Program-made: the position numbers and the translations under genes
From: CAVUBL01 sp963739795
GTDB lineage: Bacteria > Acidobacteriota > Thermoanaerobaculia > Multivoradales > DATKCC01
Reading direction: 5' to 3'
Length of the DNA stretch: 64,000 nt
NCBI GenBank assembly: GCA_963739795.1
Contig: CAVUBL010000019.1
Location: forward strand, 1 to 64,000
In this document: piece by piece, positions 51,801-60,321 of the stretch
Layout of the letters: every line of letters begins with the position of its first letter
Numbering within the stretch: position 1 is the stretch's first letter
Notes under the pieces: model-generated
The model's database searches: none
Told to the model about the DNA's origin: nothing
What the model saw: only the letters and a program-made list of their open reading frames with translations

Positions 51801-54082
51801 ACACGTCCCGAGCTTGGAAGAGCTGGACCTACGCCACGGACAACTCGAGCGGTTGGAGCAACGGCAAGCTGATCGAGGCCTCGCGCCTCAACCGCCTTCC
51901 TCTCCCGTTCGATCCCACGACGATCATCGAGCCTACCGTGACGGAGACCTACTCCTACGACGGCGTGGGCGGCCGGGTCTCCCACGTCACGACCACCGTC
52001 GAGAACGTCGGCAGCACCGACGACAATACCCAACCGACCTTCGAGTACGGCCTCGGCTACGACGCCTTGGGAGAGGTGACGAGCCGCAGCTATCCCAACT
52101 GCACCCACGCCTTCTGCTCCAGCGCGACGAGCCCCCGGACGGTGACCCAGGGCTTTACCGACGGGCTCCTGACCTCGATTTCTGACTTCGCCTCCTCAGT
52201 CACCTACCACCCGAACGGCCTCTGGGAGAAGGTGGTCCATTCCAACGAGGTGACCGACCATCAAAACCCCGACGCTTCCGGCATGGCCCGGCCGGGCCGG
52301 CTCTACACGTCCGGGGCGAACCGGAACTACGACTCGGGCAGCTACGCGTATGATGGGGCAGGAAACATCACGACGATGGGTAGCTCCAGTTACGTCTACG
52401 ACCTCCTGAGCCGAATCCAGGACGCGCAGGTCGAGGTGCCCCACGAGTGGTGTGGCCTCACGACCCAGGTCTCCGGCACGACGGACATGGGCACGAAGAC
52501 CTACACCAGTTGCGGTACGGTCCAGGCCGGCCCGAACTACACCGTGGGCTCGACCGGCGACGTCACCCTCGAGGGTGGCCACCGGGTCGTGCTCTCCGGT
52601 GGTTTCTCAGTCCTATCGGGAGGGCGCCTGACCGTCGGCGTCGATCCGGGCCTCGACCCTGCCGGACTGCCCACCGCAGCCGGCCAGACGTACACCTTCG
52701 ACGCCTTCGGGAACCTGACGGAGATCGTCACCTCCCACGAGGGCGTGGCGGACCCTCCGAGGACGATTGGTACCTTCTCGAACACCAACCGCTTGAGCTC
52801 CGGGGGGTACGACGACTCGGGCAACCTCATCTCCTTCCCAGGGGTCTCCTGGACCTACGACCCGTTCAACATCATGACCCAGGAGGCGAGTTCCACCGGC
52901 AGCCGCTTCGACTTCGTCTACGGCCCCGGCGATGAGCGGATCTGGACGATCGACTGGTCGGACGGCGCCGACTCCTCTTCCTGGCGCGAGACCTGGACCC
53001 TCCGGGACCTGGACGGCTCGCCGCTTCGCCAGTACGTGCTGCTCGGCGGCAATAACGGCACCTCCAACTGGACCGCAGCCACCCCGGACTTCCCCCGGGA
53101 CTACGTCTGGAGGGACAGCTCCCTGCTCGCCTCCATCTCCCGCTCCGGCCTCATCCGCCACGACCACCTCGACCACCTGGGCTCGCCCCGGATGATCACC
53201 GACGGCACCGGCAAGACCCTCGCCATCCACCTCTACTTCCCCTTTGGAGAAGAGGCCACCGACGCAAGTCAAGACACGCTGAGCCTCAAGTTCACCGGGC
53301 AAGAGCGCGACGACCTGGACCCGAGCGGGAGCAGCTACGACCTGGACTACATGCATGCCCGGTACTACTCGCCCCAGGTCGGGAGGTTCTTGAGCGTCGA
53401 CCCTGTTGGGGATAGTGCAAAGGCTCGCCTCCCCAAGTCTTGGAATCGTTACTCCTATGTACAGTCCAACCCGTTGAAGTACGTTGATCCGACCGGAGAG
53501 ACCATTAGTTTTGCGGGCCTGGATGACACCGAAATCCAGAAGTTACTCGAGAAACTCCAAGACTTCACTGGGAACTCATACGGAATCGACGAGGACAAGA
53601 ACCTGGTACTCCTTGAGGTGGGCGAGAAGAGCTCCGCAACCGCGACGGATTTTCTCAACAAGTTGATCGGCTCTGAAACGACCTACAGTGTAGTAGCCAC
53701 TTCGGGACGCAATCAAGGACTCTTCTCCAGCAAGACCGCGGAGATCAACTTCGGATCTTTCGAGGGCACCCGATACGGGAAAGTCGACCCCAGCACCTTC
53801 AATCTCGGCTCTACGTTAGTGCATGAACTCGTCCATGCTTCAAGCCCCGTTTACGACACACTTGACGGAACCCTTACCGGGACGATCAGGAACCAGCCAG
53901 ATTGGACCGGCCCCGTAGTCGACTTCGTGAACCAGATTCGACAGGAGCGCGGCATACCTCTGAGAGCCTCATATGTTGGTACTCCAACCGTCTTCGGACA
54001 CAAGACGAAATTTAGGTTCCTCAATGTCAACCCCAAGAAGCCGGAAAAGATCTATTATGTCATCAGAAAGCGGTTTGACTAG
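48869..54082 (+). CDS. secreted Rhs/YD-repeat protein with HExxH C-terminal domain
   Basis: 1737 aa. A signal peptide (VSVLVAALLWALASSTPSLAQ) is followed by a long beta domain and YD repeats (TYDPFNIMTQEASSTGSRFDFVYGPGDERIW). The Rhs core then ends in DHLGSPRMITD, FPFGEEATD, YMHARYYSPQVGRFLSVDPVG, YSYVQSNPLKYVDPTGE. A module with CGTVQAGPNYTVGSTG before the core resembles adhesin beta-stack inserts. After DPTGE (about residue 1541) comes a unique tip of about 195 aa with STLVHELVHASS, an HELVH zinc-peptidase motif at residues 1652-1656. DNA of the tip is visibly less GC-rich than the core. The tip is a candidate toxin; a lipoprotein gene overlaps its end. Confidence 0.88.
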   Translation: MRRLRLAPPVSVLVAALLWALASSTPSLAQHPNHAQGFRPEHVFQAGQIEHVDLFNGNLTLTIPIGQSYPLGPKLSYSLTLTYTGNVWTWNEEADTSGDIYLQANTRAYSNAGLGWDLSLGRLLPAADPANENDLPAYETPDQAHHALYQNYLHPNGQPVSGAMFTQDSTYVRLKTSQNQVDLPDGTVQTFGPDGLAKIEDPYGHSLTIQYLSLDAQGDAHDWQLTDSYGREHHILFTRRHGRLVVSEVDLEPFGGGSPAVYAFHYVDLSIPRACNEPLICSGTFGQCGNTSSVTEPLLTQVDLPDGSSYKMPTGDYYINPDATCGQRAINGQLEGMTLPTGGSFEWDWEVWAFPKASADPGGVLSGNYPDNPFSRSVGLSERRWINRAGDQLGSWTYTHELQQEPSDPAARELVVTVKNMPPGDYTKHYFSVYPGRNDGYPDPAGGWTEYEYGLPFTRRVDDGSSPARFLSTEVYDKSDNLLRTTYVRYERDGTSKANPRLVSERTVYNDDSSHRADLDLSGFDGLGHYRTETFSGNFTAGTNDRTLFTRFNPGKSLSDIPGLSTPWILDSYDLRQTSEGGQSVTEEADFDATGFLHRLRRHVGATCGAHDVVVERTRFTTPPGQSPNPEAGFLAREDFFGGDSQSLACDGLEGLTLPAQPVYRRKHTYSCGSLATTRWFVPGGNALSFYSTDRDIDCSTGLVATSRDTSSLATAYDYDSSGRILTVTPGAGVATTRYTYSNDSATLPARVTIERKSAGTTLTHEQVRFDGFGRVAEERRTMPDDATSVRTTDWNSRGWIDQRSEWYQEGTAAPQTLFRQYDPFGRPGSITLPDGQQITVDYKGVSFRKTTAHVLVLDPTTQQPTVGDAVTKELYDRFGRLAQVYDPEGTRTSYGYDAMDDLTLVQENDLGSPTQTRSFAYDGRGFLTSESHPELGTSVLYSRFDPLGNPGRIRRGGQDLSYSYDAAARLTAITQTNTSRAWKSWTYATDNSSGWSNGKLIEASRLNRLPLPFDPTTIIEPTVTETYSYDGVGGRVSHVTTTVENVGSTDDNTQPTFEYGLGYDALGEVTSRSYPNCTHAFCSSATSPRTVTQGFTDGLLTSISDFASSVTYHPNGLWEKVVHSNEVTDHQNPDASGMARPGRLYTSGANRNYDSGSYAYDGAGNITTMGSSSYVYDLLSRIQDAQVEVPHEWCGLTTQVSGTTDMGTKTYTSCGTVQAGPNYTVGSTGDVTLEGGHRVVLSGGFSVLSGGRLTVGVDPGLDPAGLPTAAGQTYTFDAFGNLTEIVTSHEGVADPPRTIGTFSNTNRLSSGGYDDSGNLISFPGVSWTYDPFNIMTQEASSTGSRFDFVYGPGDERIWTIDWSDGADSSSWRETWTLRDLDGSPLRQYVLLGGNNGTSNWTAATPDFPRDYVWRDSSLLASISRSGLIRHDHLDHLGSPRMITDGTGKTLAIHLYFPFGEEATDASQDTLSLKFTGQERDDLDPSGSSYDLDYMHARYYSPQVGRFLSVDPVGDSAKARLPKSWNRYSYVQSNPLKYVDPTGETISFAGLDDTEIQKLLEKLQDFTGNSYGIDEDKNLVLLEVGEKSSATATDFLNKLIGSETTYSVVATSGRNQGLFSSKTAEINFGSFEGTRYGKVDPSTFNLGSTLVHELVHASSPVYDTLDGTLTGTIRNQPDWTGPVVDFVNQIRQERGIPLRASYVGTPTVFGHKTKFRFLNVNPKKPEKIYYVIRKRFD

Positions 54083-54572
54083 GTGGCTTCTCACAGTAGT
54101 CGCCGGGATTGCCTTTCTACTCGGCGCATGCAGCACATGGCGCTGCCCCATCGCTCCCACAACCGCACCCTTCCTGAAAATCAACCACTTCTCGGGTGGA
54201 GAGGGCCCTGTGGTTTACGCACTCGAGTTGTACCCAGACGGCCTTCTCCGTTTCACCAAGGTCGGGTTGCGCGCATTCTGCTCAAGAGTTGACCCCGAGC
54301 AGCTCACTCGCCTGCGGTCTCTGGCTGATCCGGAGCGCGTGGAAAAGCTCAAGTGGTCTCAGCAAGCTGGTGCCGACGCGAGAATGGCACAGATTCTCGC
54401 CGGACACAGCGAGGTGCGTATCGTCCTCGATGGCCCCCCTCAGGCGGTCAGACCGCTGCTGCGCGCCGTCGACACTCTGTTCACCAAGCAGTTCGGCAGG
54501 CGATATGACATGCCGCTGCTCTCCGATGCGCGGGATCAAGGGATCGTGAGCCTTAACTCTCCGAGTCACTGA
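54057..54572 (+). CDS. lipoprotein, candidate immunity protein for the Rhs tip
   Basis: 171 aa with a lipoprotein signal: LLTVVAGIAFLLGACS, the lipobox LGAC. The mature part (for example VVYALELYPDGLLRFTKVGL, DPEQLTRLRSLADPERVEKL) fits no family I know. It overlaps the 3' end of the Rhs gene by 26 bp and shares its lower GC content, the standard position and signature of a cognate immunity gene. If the tip acts outside the cytoplasm, a lipoprotein is a sensible protector. Role is inferred from context. Confidence 0.65.
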   Translation: MSSESGLTRWLLTVVAGIAFLLGACSTWRCPIAPTTAPFLKINHFSGGEGPVVYALELYPDGLLRFTKVGLRAFCSRVDPEQLTRLRSLADPERVEKLKWSQQAGADARMAQILAGHSEVRIVLDGPPQAVRPLLRAVDTLFTKQFGRRYDMPLLSDARDQGIVSLNSPSH

Positions 54573-54601
54573 GCAGAGATCCTGCATCCCCGGACCGAGC
54601 G

Positions 54602-56986
54602 GTGGCCAGCCGGACAAGTGGGGCGAGTCGAATAATCCGGTGCAGGCTAGGAGTCTGCGCGGCAGAAACACGTAGCCGCGCGCAAGGGTCTTACGGGGTG
54701 GATCCAAGGCGCGAGGAGGAGGCGATGCGGGGACATCGTAGACGACGAGCAACGCCGGAGACACCCCGTAACCCCCTTGCGCCCGAAGGGTTGCGGCGGC
54801 GTGGGGCCGTCTACTTCGTTCCCGCTCCTCTCAACCGCCTGCCCTACCCGCCGAAACCCTCGCTCATCATCGAGCCCAACGTGACGGAGACCTACACCTA
54901 CGACGGCGTGGGGGGCCGGATCTCGAAGGTGGTCACCCGGGTCGAGAACATCGGCGCCATGTCGGACAACACTCAGCCGACCTTCGAGTACAACCTCGCC
55001 TACGATGCCTTGGGCGACGTGACGAGCCGCACCTACCCGAACTGCAGCTATGTCCACTGCTCCGAGGCGACGAGCCTCCGGACGGTGGCCCAGGGCTTCA
55101 CCGAGGGACTGCTGACCTCGATTACCGACTTCGCCTCCTCGATCACCTACCACCCCGACGGACTCTGGGCGAGGGTGGTCCACTCCAACGGGGTGACGGA
55201 CTATCAGGACCTCGACGATTTCGGAATGGCTCGGCCCGGTCGCCTCCACACCTCGGGAGCGGACCAGAACTTCGACTCGGGCAGCTACGCGTATGATGGT
55301 GCTGGAAACGTGACCGAAATGGGCTCCGACCGCTACGTCTACGACCTCCTGAGCCGAGTCCAGGAGGCCGAGGTCGAGGTGCCCCACAAGGGGTGCGGCT
55401 TGGAGAACCAGGTGTCCGGCACGACGGACACGGTGACCAAGACCTACAGGAGCTGTGGCACGGTCAAGGCGGGCCCGAGCTACACCGTCGGCCCGACCGG
55501 AAACGTCACCCTGAAGGCCGGCCACGAGGTGGTCCTCGCCAGCGGCGTAACCGTCGCTTCGGGCGGCCGCCTGACGCTCGCAACCGATCCCACCCTAGAC
55601 CCGGGGGGCCAGCCCACCGCAGCCGGCCAGACCTACACCGTCGACCGCTTCGGCAACCTGACCCAGGTCGTCACCTCCCACGAGGGCCAGGTGGACCCGC
55701 CGAGGACGATCGGTACCTTCTCGAACACCAACCGCTTGAGCTCCGGCGGCTACGACGGCTCGGGCAACCTCACTTCGCTGCCCGGGGTCTCCTGGTCGTA
55801 CGACCCCTTCAACATGATGACGCTGGAGGTGAGCTCCTCCGGCAGCCGTTTCGACTTCGTCTACGGCCCTGGCGACGAGCGGATCTGGACGATCGAATGG
55901 TCGTCGGACAACCCCTACCCGTCCAACTGGCGCGAGACCTGGACTCTCCGCGACCTGGACGGTTCGCCCCTTCGCCAGTACGTCCTGATCGGCGGCAACT
56001 ACGAGAAGTCCAACTGGCAAGCCGCCGCCCCGGACTTCCCTCGCGACTACGCCTGGCGAGGCGGCTCCCTTCTCGCCTCCGTCAGCCAGGCCAACGTCAC
56101 CCGCCACTTCCACCTCGACCACTTGGGCTCCCCCCAGATCGTCACCGACGCCGACGGTAAGACTCTCGACCTCCACCTCTACTTCCCCTTCGGCGAAGAG
56201 GCCACCGACGCCAGCCAGGACAACCTGAGCCTCAAATTCACCGGGCATGAGCGCGATGACCTCGATCCCTACGGGACGAGCTACGACCTGGACTACATGC
56301 ATGCCAGGTACTTCTCCGCCCACCTGGGGCGGTTCCTCAGCGTTGACCCGTCCGAGCAAAGCCACGAGCCCAGGATTCCTCAGTCTTGGAATCGCTATGC
56401 CTATGTCCGGAGCAACCCTATCTCCCTACTCGATCCCGACGGCAAGAACCCCTTCGACTTTCGATGGCTCCTAGATGCGTTCTCTCCGGGCGCCCACCCA
56501 ATCCACGACACCCTAACGGGTGTTGCGCACCACTTCGACTCCTTTCTGCTGATGAGTGCCGCGGCTCCCGGTCTCGTTCAAGCGCCATTGGACATTAGCC
56601 TTGACGTAAGCTCAGCCGTTGCCCTTCGCGATCTAATGGTGCGTGAAGCCCCGGAGGCTGAGAGCCCGGCCCTGCAGAAGGTCGTCCGCCAACTCTTCAA
56701 AGCGAGCGATCGATTCCCAGGAGGAACCGCCGGTGCCCTTCGCGTCGAAGCAGCTACTGGGCGAATGCTGAGCGCAAGCGAAACAGGCCACGTACAAGCG
56801 GGCCTGGAGCGGCTTGGGAACCTCCGAACGGTGCTGGGAACTGGTGGCCTCTCCTCCGGGGACGTCGAGCTCGATTTGAAGCTCCAGCACGACATTACGA
56901 ACTCGCTGGAATTGGACTTGCAGAAGCTCGGGTATACCTCCGAGCAGATAGATCAAGCTCTTGCCACACTAAAGCTACCCAAATAA
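54602..56986 (+). CDS. orphan Rhs cassette: truncated core plus distinct C-terminal tip
   Basis: Homology to the preceding Rhs begins abruptly at 54830 (corresponding to 51887) and runs to DPDGK near 56445, about 1.6 kb. No signal peptide or N-terminal Rhs domain; the 76 codons before 54830 translate non-homologous repeat DNA, so the start (GTG 54602 or ATG 54725) is arbitrary. The core has DHLGSPQIVTD and YMHARYFSAHLGRFLSVDPS. The tip of about 180 aa contains RFPGGTAGALRVEAATG and GHVQAGLERL, similar to the GGTAxAxRxE tips of other Rhs proteins. Likely a silent or recombination-donor cassette (orphan CT). Confidence 0.75.
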   Translation: MASRTSGASRIIRCRLGVCAAETRSRAQGSYGVDPRREEEAMRGHRRRRATPETPRNPLAPEGLRRRGAVYFVPAPLNRLPYPPKPSLIIEPNVTETYTYDGVGGRISKVVTRVENIGAMSDNTQPTFEYNLAYDALGDVTSRTYPNCSYVHCSEATSLRTVAQGFTEGLLTSITDFASSITYHPDGLWARVVHSNGVTDYQDLDDFGMARPGRLHTSGADQNFDSGSYAYDGAGNVTEMGSDRYVYDLLSRVQEAEVEVPHKGCGLENQVSGTTDTVTKTYRSCGTVKAGPSYTVGPTGNVTLKAGHEVVLASGVTVASGGRLTLATDPTLDPGGQPTAAGQTYTVDRFGNLTQVVTSHEGQVDPPRTIGTFSNTNRLSSGGYDGSGNLTSLPGVSWSYDPFNMMTLEVSSSGSRFDFVYGPGDERIWTIEWSSDNPYPSNWRETWTLRDLDGSPLRQYVLIGGNYEKSNWQAAAPDFPRDYAWRGGSLLASVSQANVTRHFHLDHLGSPQIVTDADGKTLDLHLYFPFGEEATDASQDNLSLKFTGHERDDLDPYGTSYDLDYMHARYFSAHLGRFLSVDPSEQSHEPRIPQSWNRYAYVRSNPISLLDPDGKNPFDFRWLLDAFSPGAHPIHDTLTGVAHHFDSFLLMSAAAPGLVQAPLDISLDVSSAVALRDLMVREAPEAESPALQKVVRQLFKASDRFPGGTAGALRVEAATGRMLSASETGHVQAGLERLGNLRTVLGTGGLSSGDVELDLKLQHDITNSLELDLQKLGYTSEQIDQALATLKLPK
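54680..54782. repeat. inverted repeat at the Rhs cassette breakpoint
   Basis: GCGCAAGGGTCTTACGGGGTG (54680-54700) is matched in inverted orientation by 54762-54782, with two differences over 21 bp; 61 bp lie between. The inner part contains GAGGAGGCGATG and CATCGTAGACGACGAG, reminiscent of the elements at 1481 and 2487. It ends 47 bp before the Rhs homology starts. Confidence 0.55.
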
Positions 56987-57009
56987 ATCATCTGACCGAG
57001 ATATAAGGA

Positions 57010-57414
57010 ATGGCTTCGTCCTCTTTGGTCAATGAGCTACTCAGGCGGGTTCCAGAGCTCAGGGAAAATATGGCCCGTCAGGAATCCTTCTGGGCTGACT
57101 ACGGAATCTCCGACTTGGGCCCGGATATGGTCTTCGGTACTGTCTTGGCCCCCTTCGTTATGGACCGCCTCAGAGATTCCACAACTACCTCCGACGCCCT
57201 CCTGCAACATATCTTTGAATATCTCGAAGAGCTCTCAGCCTCCAAAGACGAAGCAGCACTGAGCGCCGTCTACATCTCCTTCGGAGAGGAGCTCCTAGAC
57301 GATCCAGCTGTCTTCGAGCTTGCTCGACCCTACTTGGGGGTTCACCTCCAGCAGGGCTTCCGCCTCATGCAGGACCGGTTGGATGCACTACCTCCGCGCG
57401 GCTTCTTTCGATGA
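57010..57414 (+). CDS. candidate immunity protein of the orphan Rhs cassette
   Basis: 134 aa, mainly helical and acidic (ELLRRVPELRENMARQESFWADYG; LLQHIFEYLEELSASKDEAALSAVY; EELLDDPAVFELARPYLG). It resembles small DUF7674-type proteins that occur beside polymorphic toxins, by pattern only. AAGGA sits directly before the ATG. It follows the orphan Rhs stop by 23 bp and shares its reduced GC content. No signal peptide, so cytosolic. Confidence 0.6.
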   Translation: MASSSLVNELLRRVPELRENMARQESFWADYGISDLGPDMVFGTVLAPFVMDRLRDSTTTSDALLQHIFEYLEELSASKDEAALSAVYISFGEELLDDPAVFELARPYLGVHLQQGFRLMQDRLDALPPRGFFR

Positions 57415-57543
57415 GAGGGTAGCTGGTACCTCGTGCGCTGCCGAGGTTGGCGAGAGGCGCGATCCGGGTGCGTCGAAGTGCGGTCCGAGCCTTACGACTC
57501 AAGGGCGGGAGGGCCACTTCCTACGACCGTCGAGGAGGCACGT

Positions 57544-58944
57544 CTACTTCCAGGGCGCCGAGGGCTCGAAGCGCAGGTAGGGGTTGTTGCGGGCGCGGCG
57601 CAGGTAGGCGAGGACCTCGCGGACGAAGCCGGCGGTGGCCCTCTGGGCGCGGGCGGCGTCCCGGAAGAGGTAGACGGCGGCCACGGCGTGGCGGTGGAGC
57701 TCCTGGGAGAGGAAGACGGGGGTCAGCTCCTCGGCCAGCTCTTGCACCCGGGCGGGGTCGCCCAGGTCCAGGTAGACGAGCGCCAGCTCCAGGCTGACCA
57801 TGGCGACTTCGTAGCCCAGCTCGCGGCGGGAGGCCTCGGCGCGGACCTCGCTCAGTGCCTGGTTTGCCGTCTCGAAGTCTCCGAGGCCGGCGTGGATGCG
57901 GCCCTCGAGCCAGCGGCGCCGGAGCTGGACCCACGGGTCGGTGGCGAAGCGGTCGTAGAGGGGACGGGTCTTCTCGTAGGTCGCCAGGGCCTCTAGGCTG
58001 TCGCCGGCCTCGACCAGATACCAGGAGACGTTGTGTGCGGCGTTGAGCTGCAAGCGCACGTCTCTCAGCCCCTCCGCCTGCTCGGCCGCTTCCCGAAACA
58101 CCTCCACTGCTCTCTTCGGCTGCCCCACGAAACCGGCGCAGCGACCGAGTTGCAGAGCCACCCGTACCAGCAGCTCTGGGGTGTCCTCGGGGTCGACGAG
58201 CTCCCGCGCTTCGTCGAGCACGCGCGCGGCTTCTCCGAAACGGGTCTGGTCGATGCGGAGCGACCCCAGAAGGCTCCGGAATTGTGCCTGGACGACGCCG
58301 GCCTTCGTTCCCCGACTGAGGAATGGGAGCCCCTCTGCGAACGCTCGCTCGGCGCCGAAGAGGTCAGAGCCCGTACGCCTGGCGTTGCCCAGGATCGCCC
58401 GGGCGAGCGCCCGCTGATCCGCCGTGATCGGCGAGGTGTAGAGCGCCGGATCCAGGCAGTCCGCCACTTCCACCGCCAGCTCGCCGAGCTCGATCGCGCG
58501 GACCACGTCCGAGAAGACGGCCTCCCGGCTCGCTTCGCACAGGGTCTCGGCGAGGCCGAAGAGCTGGTAGCGATCGAGGCTCCTGATCGCTTCACGGCGC
58601 GCGAGCAGCGGCCGGCGCTCGAGCTCGCCGATGAGCTGCGGGGCGAGGGCCCTCTCGCACTCGACGACCACGGCGAAGCGCTCCGTCTGGCGCAGAGCCT
58701 GGCCCAGGCCCTCCTGGCCCCGCTCGCGGTCTCCTCCCCCCTCTAGCTCGGGATGGATCCCCAGGATGTAGCGGCGAACACCCTCGCGCCGCCCGAAATC
58801 GAGCTCTGGCAGCATCTCCCGGGCCGCGAACAGGCAGCGCTCGCAGCCATGGTTCACGAGATGGGCCTCGACTCGGTCGCTCTCGACGTCGGAGAGACGG
58901 GTGACCAGGAAGCTGCGCAGCATTTCAGGCGTGGGATGGTCCAT
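57544..58944 (-). CDS. CxxC/TPR protein of acidobacterial type
   Basis: 466 aa. MDHPTPEMLRSFLVTRLSDVESDRVEAHLVNHGCERCLFA is an anti-sigma-like zinc-finger opening with His-x3-Gly-Cys-x2-Cys. A helical region with TPR-type repeats follows (GDSLEALATYEKTRPLYDRFATDP, YEVAMVSLELALVYLDLGDPARVQELAEEL). Third intact member of this type in 14 kb. ATG 58944; a longer frame to 59040 lacks family similarity. A small secreted protein gene lies upstream on the same strand. Function unknown. Confidence 0.78.
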   Translation of the reverse strand: MDHPTPEMLRSFLVTRLSDVESDRVEAHLVNHGCERCLFAAREMLPELDFGRREGVRRYILGIHPELEGGGDRERGQEGLGQALRQTERFAVVVECERALAPQLIGELERRPLLARREAIRSLDRYQLFGLAETLCEASREAVFSDVVRAIELGELAVEVADCLDPALYTSPITADQRALARAILGNARRTGSDLFGAERAFAEGLPFLSRGTKAGVVQAQFRSLLGSLRIDQTRFGEAARVLDEARELVDPEDTPELLVRVALQLGRCAGFVGQPKRAVEVFREAAEQAEGLRDVRLQLNAAHNVSWYLVEAGDSLEALATYEKTRPLYDRFATDPWVQLRRRWLEGRIHAGLGDFETANQALSEVRAEASRRELGYEVAMVSLELALVYLDLGDPARVQELAEELTPVFLSQELHRHAVAAVYLFRDAARAQRATAGFVREVLAYLRRARNNPYLRFEPSAPWK

Positions 58945-59170
58945 CCTGGGCGTCTCCTCCTCGGGCTCGGCGTTCGAATCCGATGACCCAGCGCCGCAGA
59001 CTCGGCCTTCAGAGCCGCCCGCGCGTTCATCGATCACCAATCCAGCAAACGCGCACAGGATAGCACGCCCCTACAGAGCCTGGTCAACCGAGGGCGTATG
59101 TCCGTGCGCCGGCGCCCCGCCCTGAGGCAGCGGTGGAGCGCCGGCGCACACTTTCCAGCGCAACGCCCGT

Positions 59171-59491
59171 TCAGATGCTTGGGCCCATCGCACCACCTGA
59201 AGGACTGAGTGTCGCTGCCGAAGAGGGCGCCGACGGCGCTGGTGCGGAGGTCCCATTGGGGTCCATGTCGCCGTTCGAGGCCGCGGTCTGACTCTGGAGC
59301 CCCGCCCCCCCGAACCAGTCTTGGAGCTCCATGTACACCTCGGCCATGAGCTGGCTCAGGAACCCGACGCCTGTGATGCCCGCTCTCCGGGGCGTCCGCT
59401 CGACAGGTGCCGCCAGCGCCGGCGCCGCGACGGCCAGCACTACGGCCACCAGGACCAGCGCTACGATCGACGATCGCAAGCTGTTGCTCAT
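59171..59491 (-). CDS. small secreted protein
   Basis: 106 aa with a clear signal peptide (SSIVALVLVAVVLAVAAPALAAPV) and a short mature part rich in Ser, Ala and Gly (ELQDWFGGAGLQSQ, ASNGDMDPNGTSAPAPSAP). No family recognised. GGAGGAG precedes the ATG at 59491. It lies 226 bp upstream of the TPR gene on the same strand. The mature peptide is low complexity; perhaps a surface peptide. Confidence 0.6.
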   Translation of the reverse strand: MSNSLRSSIVALVLVAVVLAVAAPALAAPVERTPRRAGITGVGFLSQLMAEVYMELQDWFGGAGLQSQTAASNGDMDPNGTSAPAPSAPSSAATLSPSGGAMGPSI

Positions 59492-59658
59492 ACTCTCCTC
59501 CTCGCCCGGCCGGTCGACTCAGGGCCTCCAATGACTCCGCTCGCCTGCCGGTTGTAACTGCATTCTCCCGCGCGGTGCTCTGAACGCGCTGGAACAGGAC
59601 GAGGAGGAGGAGGCGGGACCGCTCGAGGCCGACCGAAGAGTGAAGAGACCCGCGCCTC

Positions 59659-59979
59659 TCAGGGTGCCCGGAGGATGAGCCTGCCCTCCTCCACTGCCAC
59701 CTCGAAGCGGCGGCCTTCGGCGAAGCCGGCGTCGACCAGCCAGTCGCCGCGGAGGCGGTGCATGGGGGTGGTTCGGGGGGTGCTCGCGTCGAGGTAGGTG
59801 GCCGTGCTCCAGCGGGTGTTAGCGGCGGTCGGAAACCGCGGGATTTTGGCTGTGGGAAGCGCGGGTTGGGGAGGATCGACCTTTGGGATGGTGAGAGCGA
59901 AGGTGCGGCCTGGGTGAGCGCAATCTCTTGGCAGAGAGCGACTTGAACTCCGAACGGAGGAACTGCACCCTCGGCGCAC
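59659..59979 (-). CDS. SymE-like protein
   Basis: 106 aa frame whose C-terminal 35 residues (TPMHRLRGDWLVDAGFAEGRRFEVAVEEGRLIL) have the AbrB-like SymE pattern: x-LxGxWLxxAGFxxGxxVxVxVExGRLxI. SymE is an SOS-induced type I toxin or RNA-binding protein in E. coli, often found beside accessory DNA. GTG 59979 is the only obvious start; the true N-terminus may be near 59900, because the upstream part overlaps the zinc-finger gene in another frame. No antisense SymR was looked for. Confidence 0.45.
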   Translation of the reverse strand: MRRGCSSSVRSSSRSLPRDCAHPGRTFALTIPKVDPPQPALPTAKIPRFPTAANTRWSTATYLDASTPRTTPMHRLRGDWLVDAGFAEGRRFEVAVEEGRLILRAP

Positions 59980-60319
59980 CGCAGACTGGGCAGAATCGGC
60001 CTGGGGAATGCTGAGGCGCGTTGCGCGGCCTGGAGGCTGCTCTGCGAAGACTATGCTCCGTCACGATGGTTGGCAGGGTCGACGGGCGGAGGTGGTCCCT
60101 GTAGCGTGCCTGGCGGGCTCGGTGGAGCCTCCGGCCCCGCTCTGTAGCCTGGTATCTACGGTTGGAGGCTCGCTGGTTCTCGCACCGTGCTGCCCGGGCG
60201 CAGGAGCGGCCGCAGTACGTCTGGCCGCGGTCGCACCGGGTGCAGATCACCACGGGGGTCTGGCAGCGGTCGCAGAGGAACCGCCGTTGGGTCTCTACCT
60301 GCCTGTCTGACCGTGCCAT
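59819..60319 (-). CDS. Cys-rich zinc-finger protein of an IS-associated family
   Basis: 166 aa frame. LCDRCQTPVVICTRCDRGQTYCGRSCA holds three CxxC pairs, and NRRYQATERGRRLHRARQARYRDH is the basic segment that follows in small zinc-finger proteins often encoded next to transposases. A C-terminal FCPVCGAPRVQFLRSEF is also typical. The last 30 codons overlap the SymE-like frame and may be spurious. No transposase is present, so it is a probable remnant of a mobile element. ATG 60319. Confidence 0.55.
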   Translation of the reverse strand: MARSDRQVETQRRFLCDRCQTPVVICTRCDRGQTYCGRSCARAARCENQRASNRRYQATERGRRLHRARQARYRDHLRPSTLPTIVTEHSLRRAASRPRNAPQHSPGRFCPVCGAPRVQFLRSEFKSLSAKRLRSPRPHLRSHHPKGRSSPTRASHSQNPAVSDRR

Positions 60320-60321
60320 CC

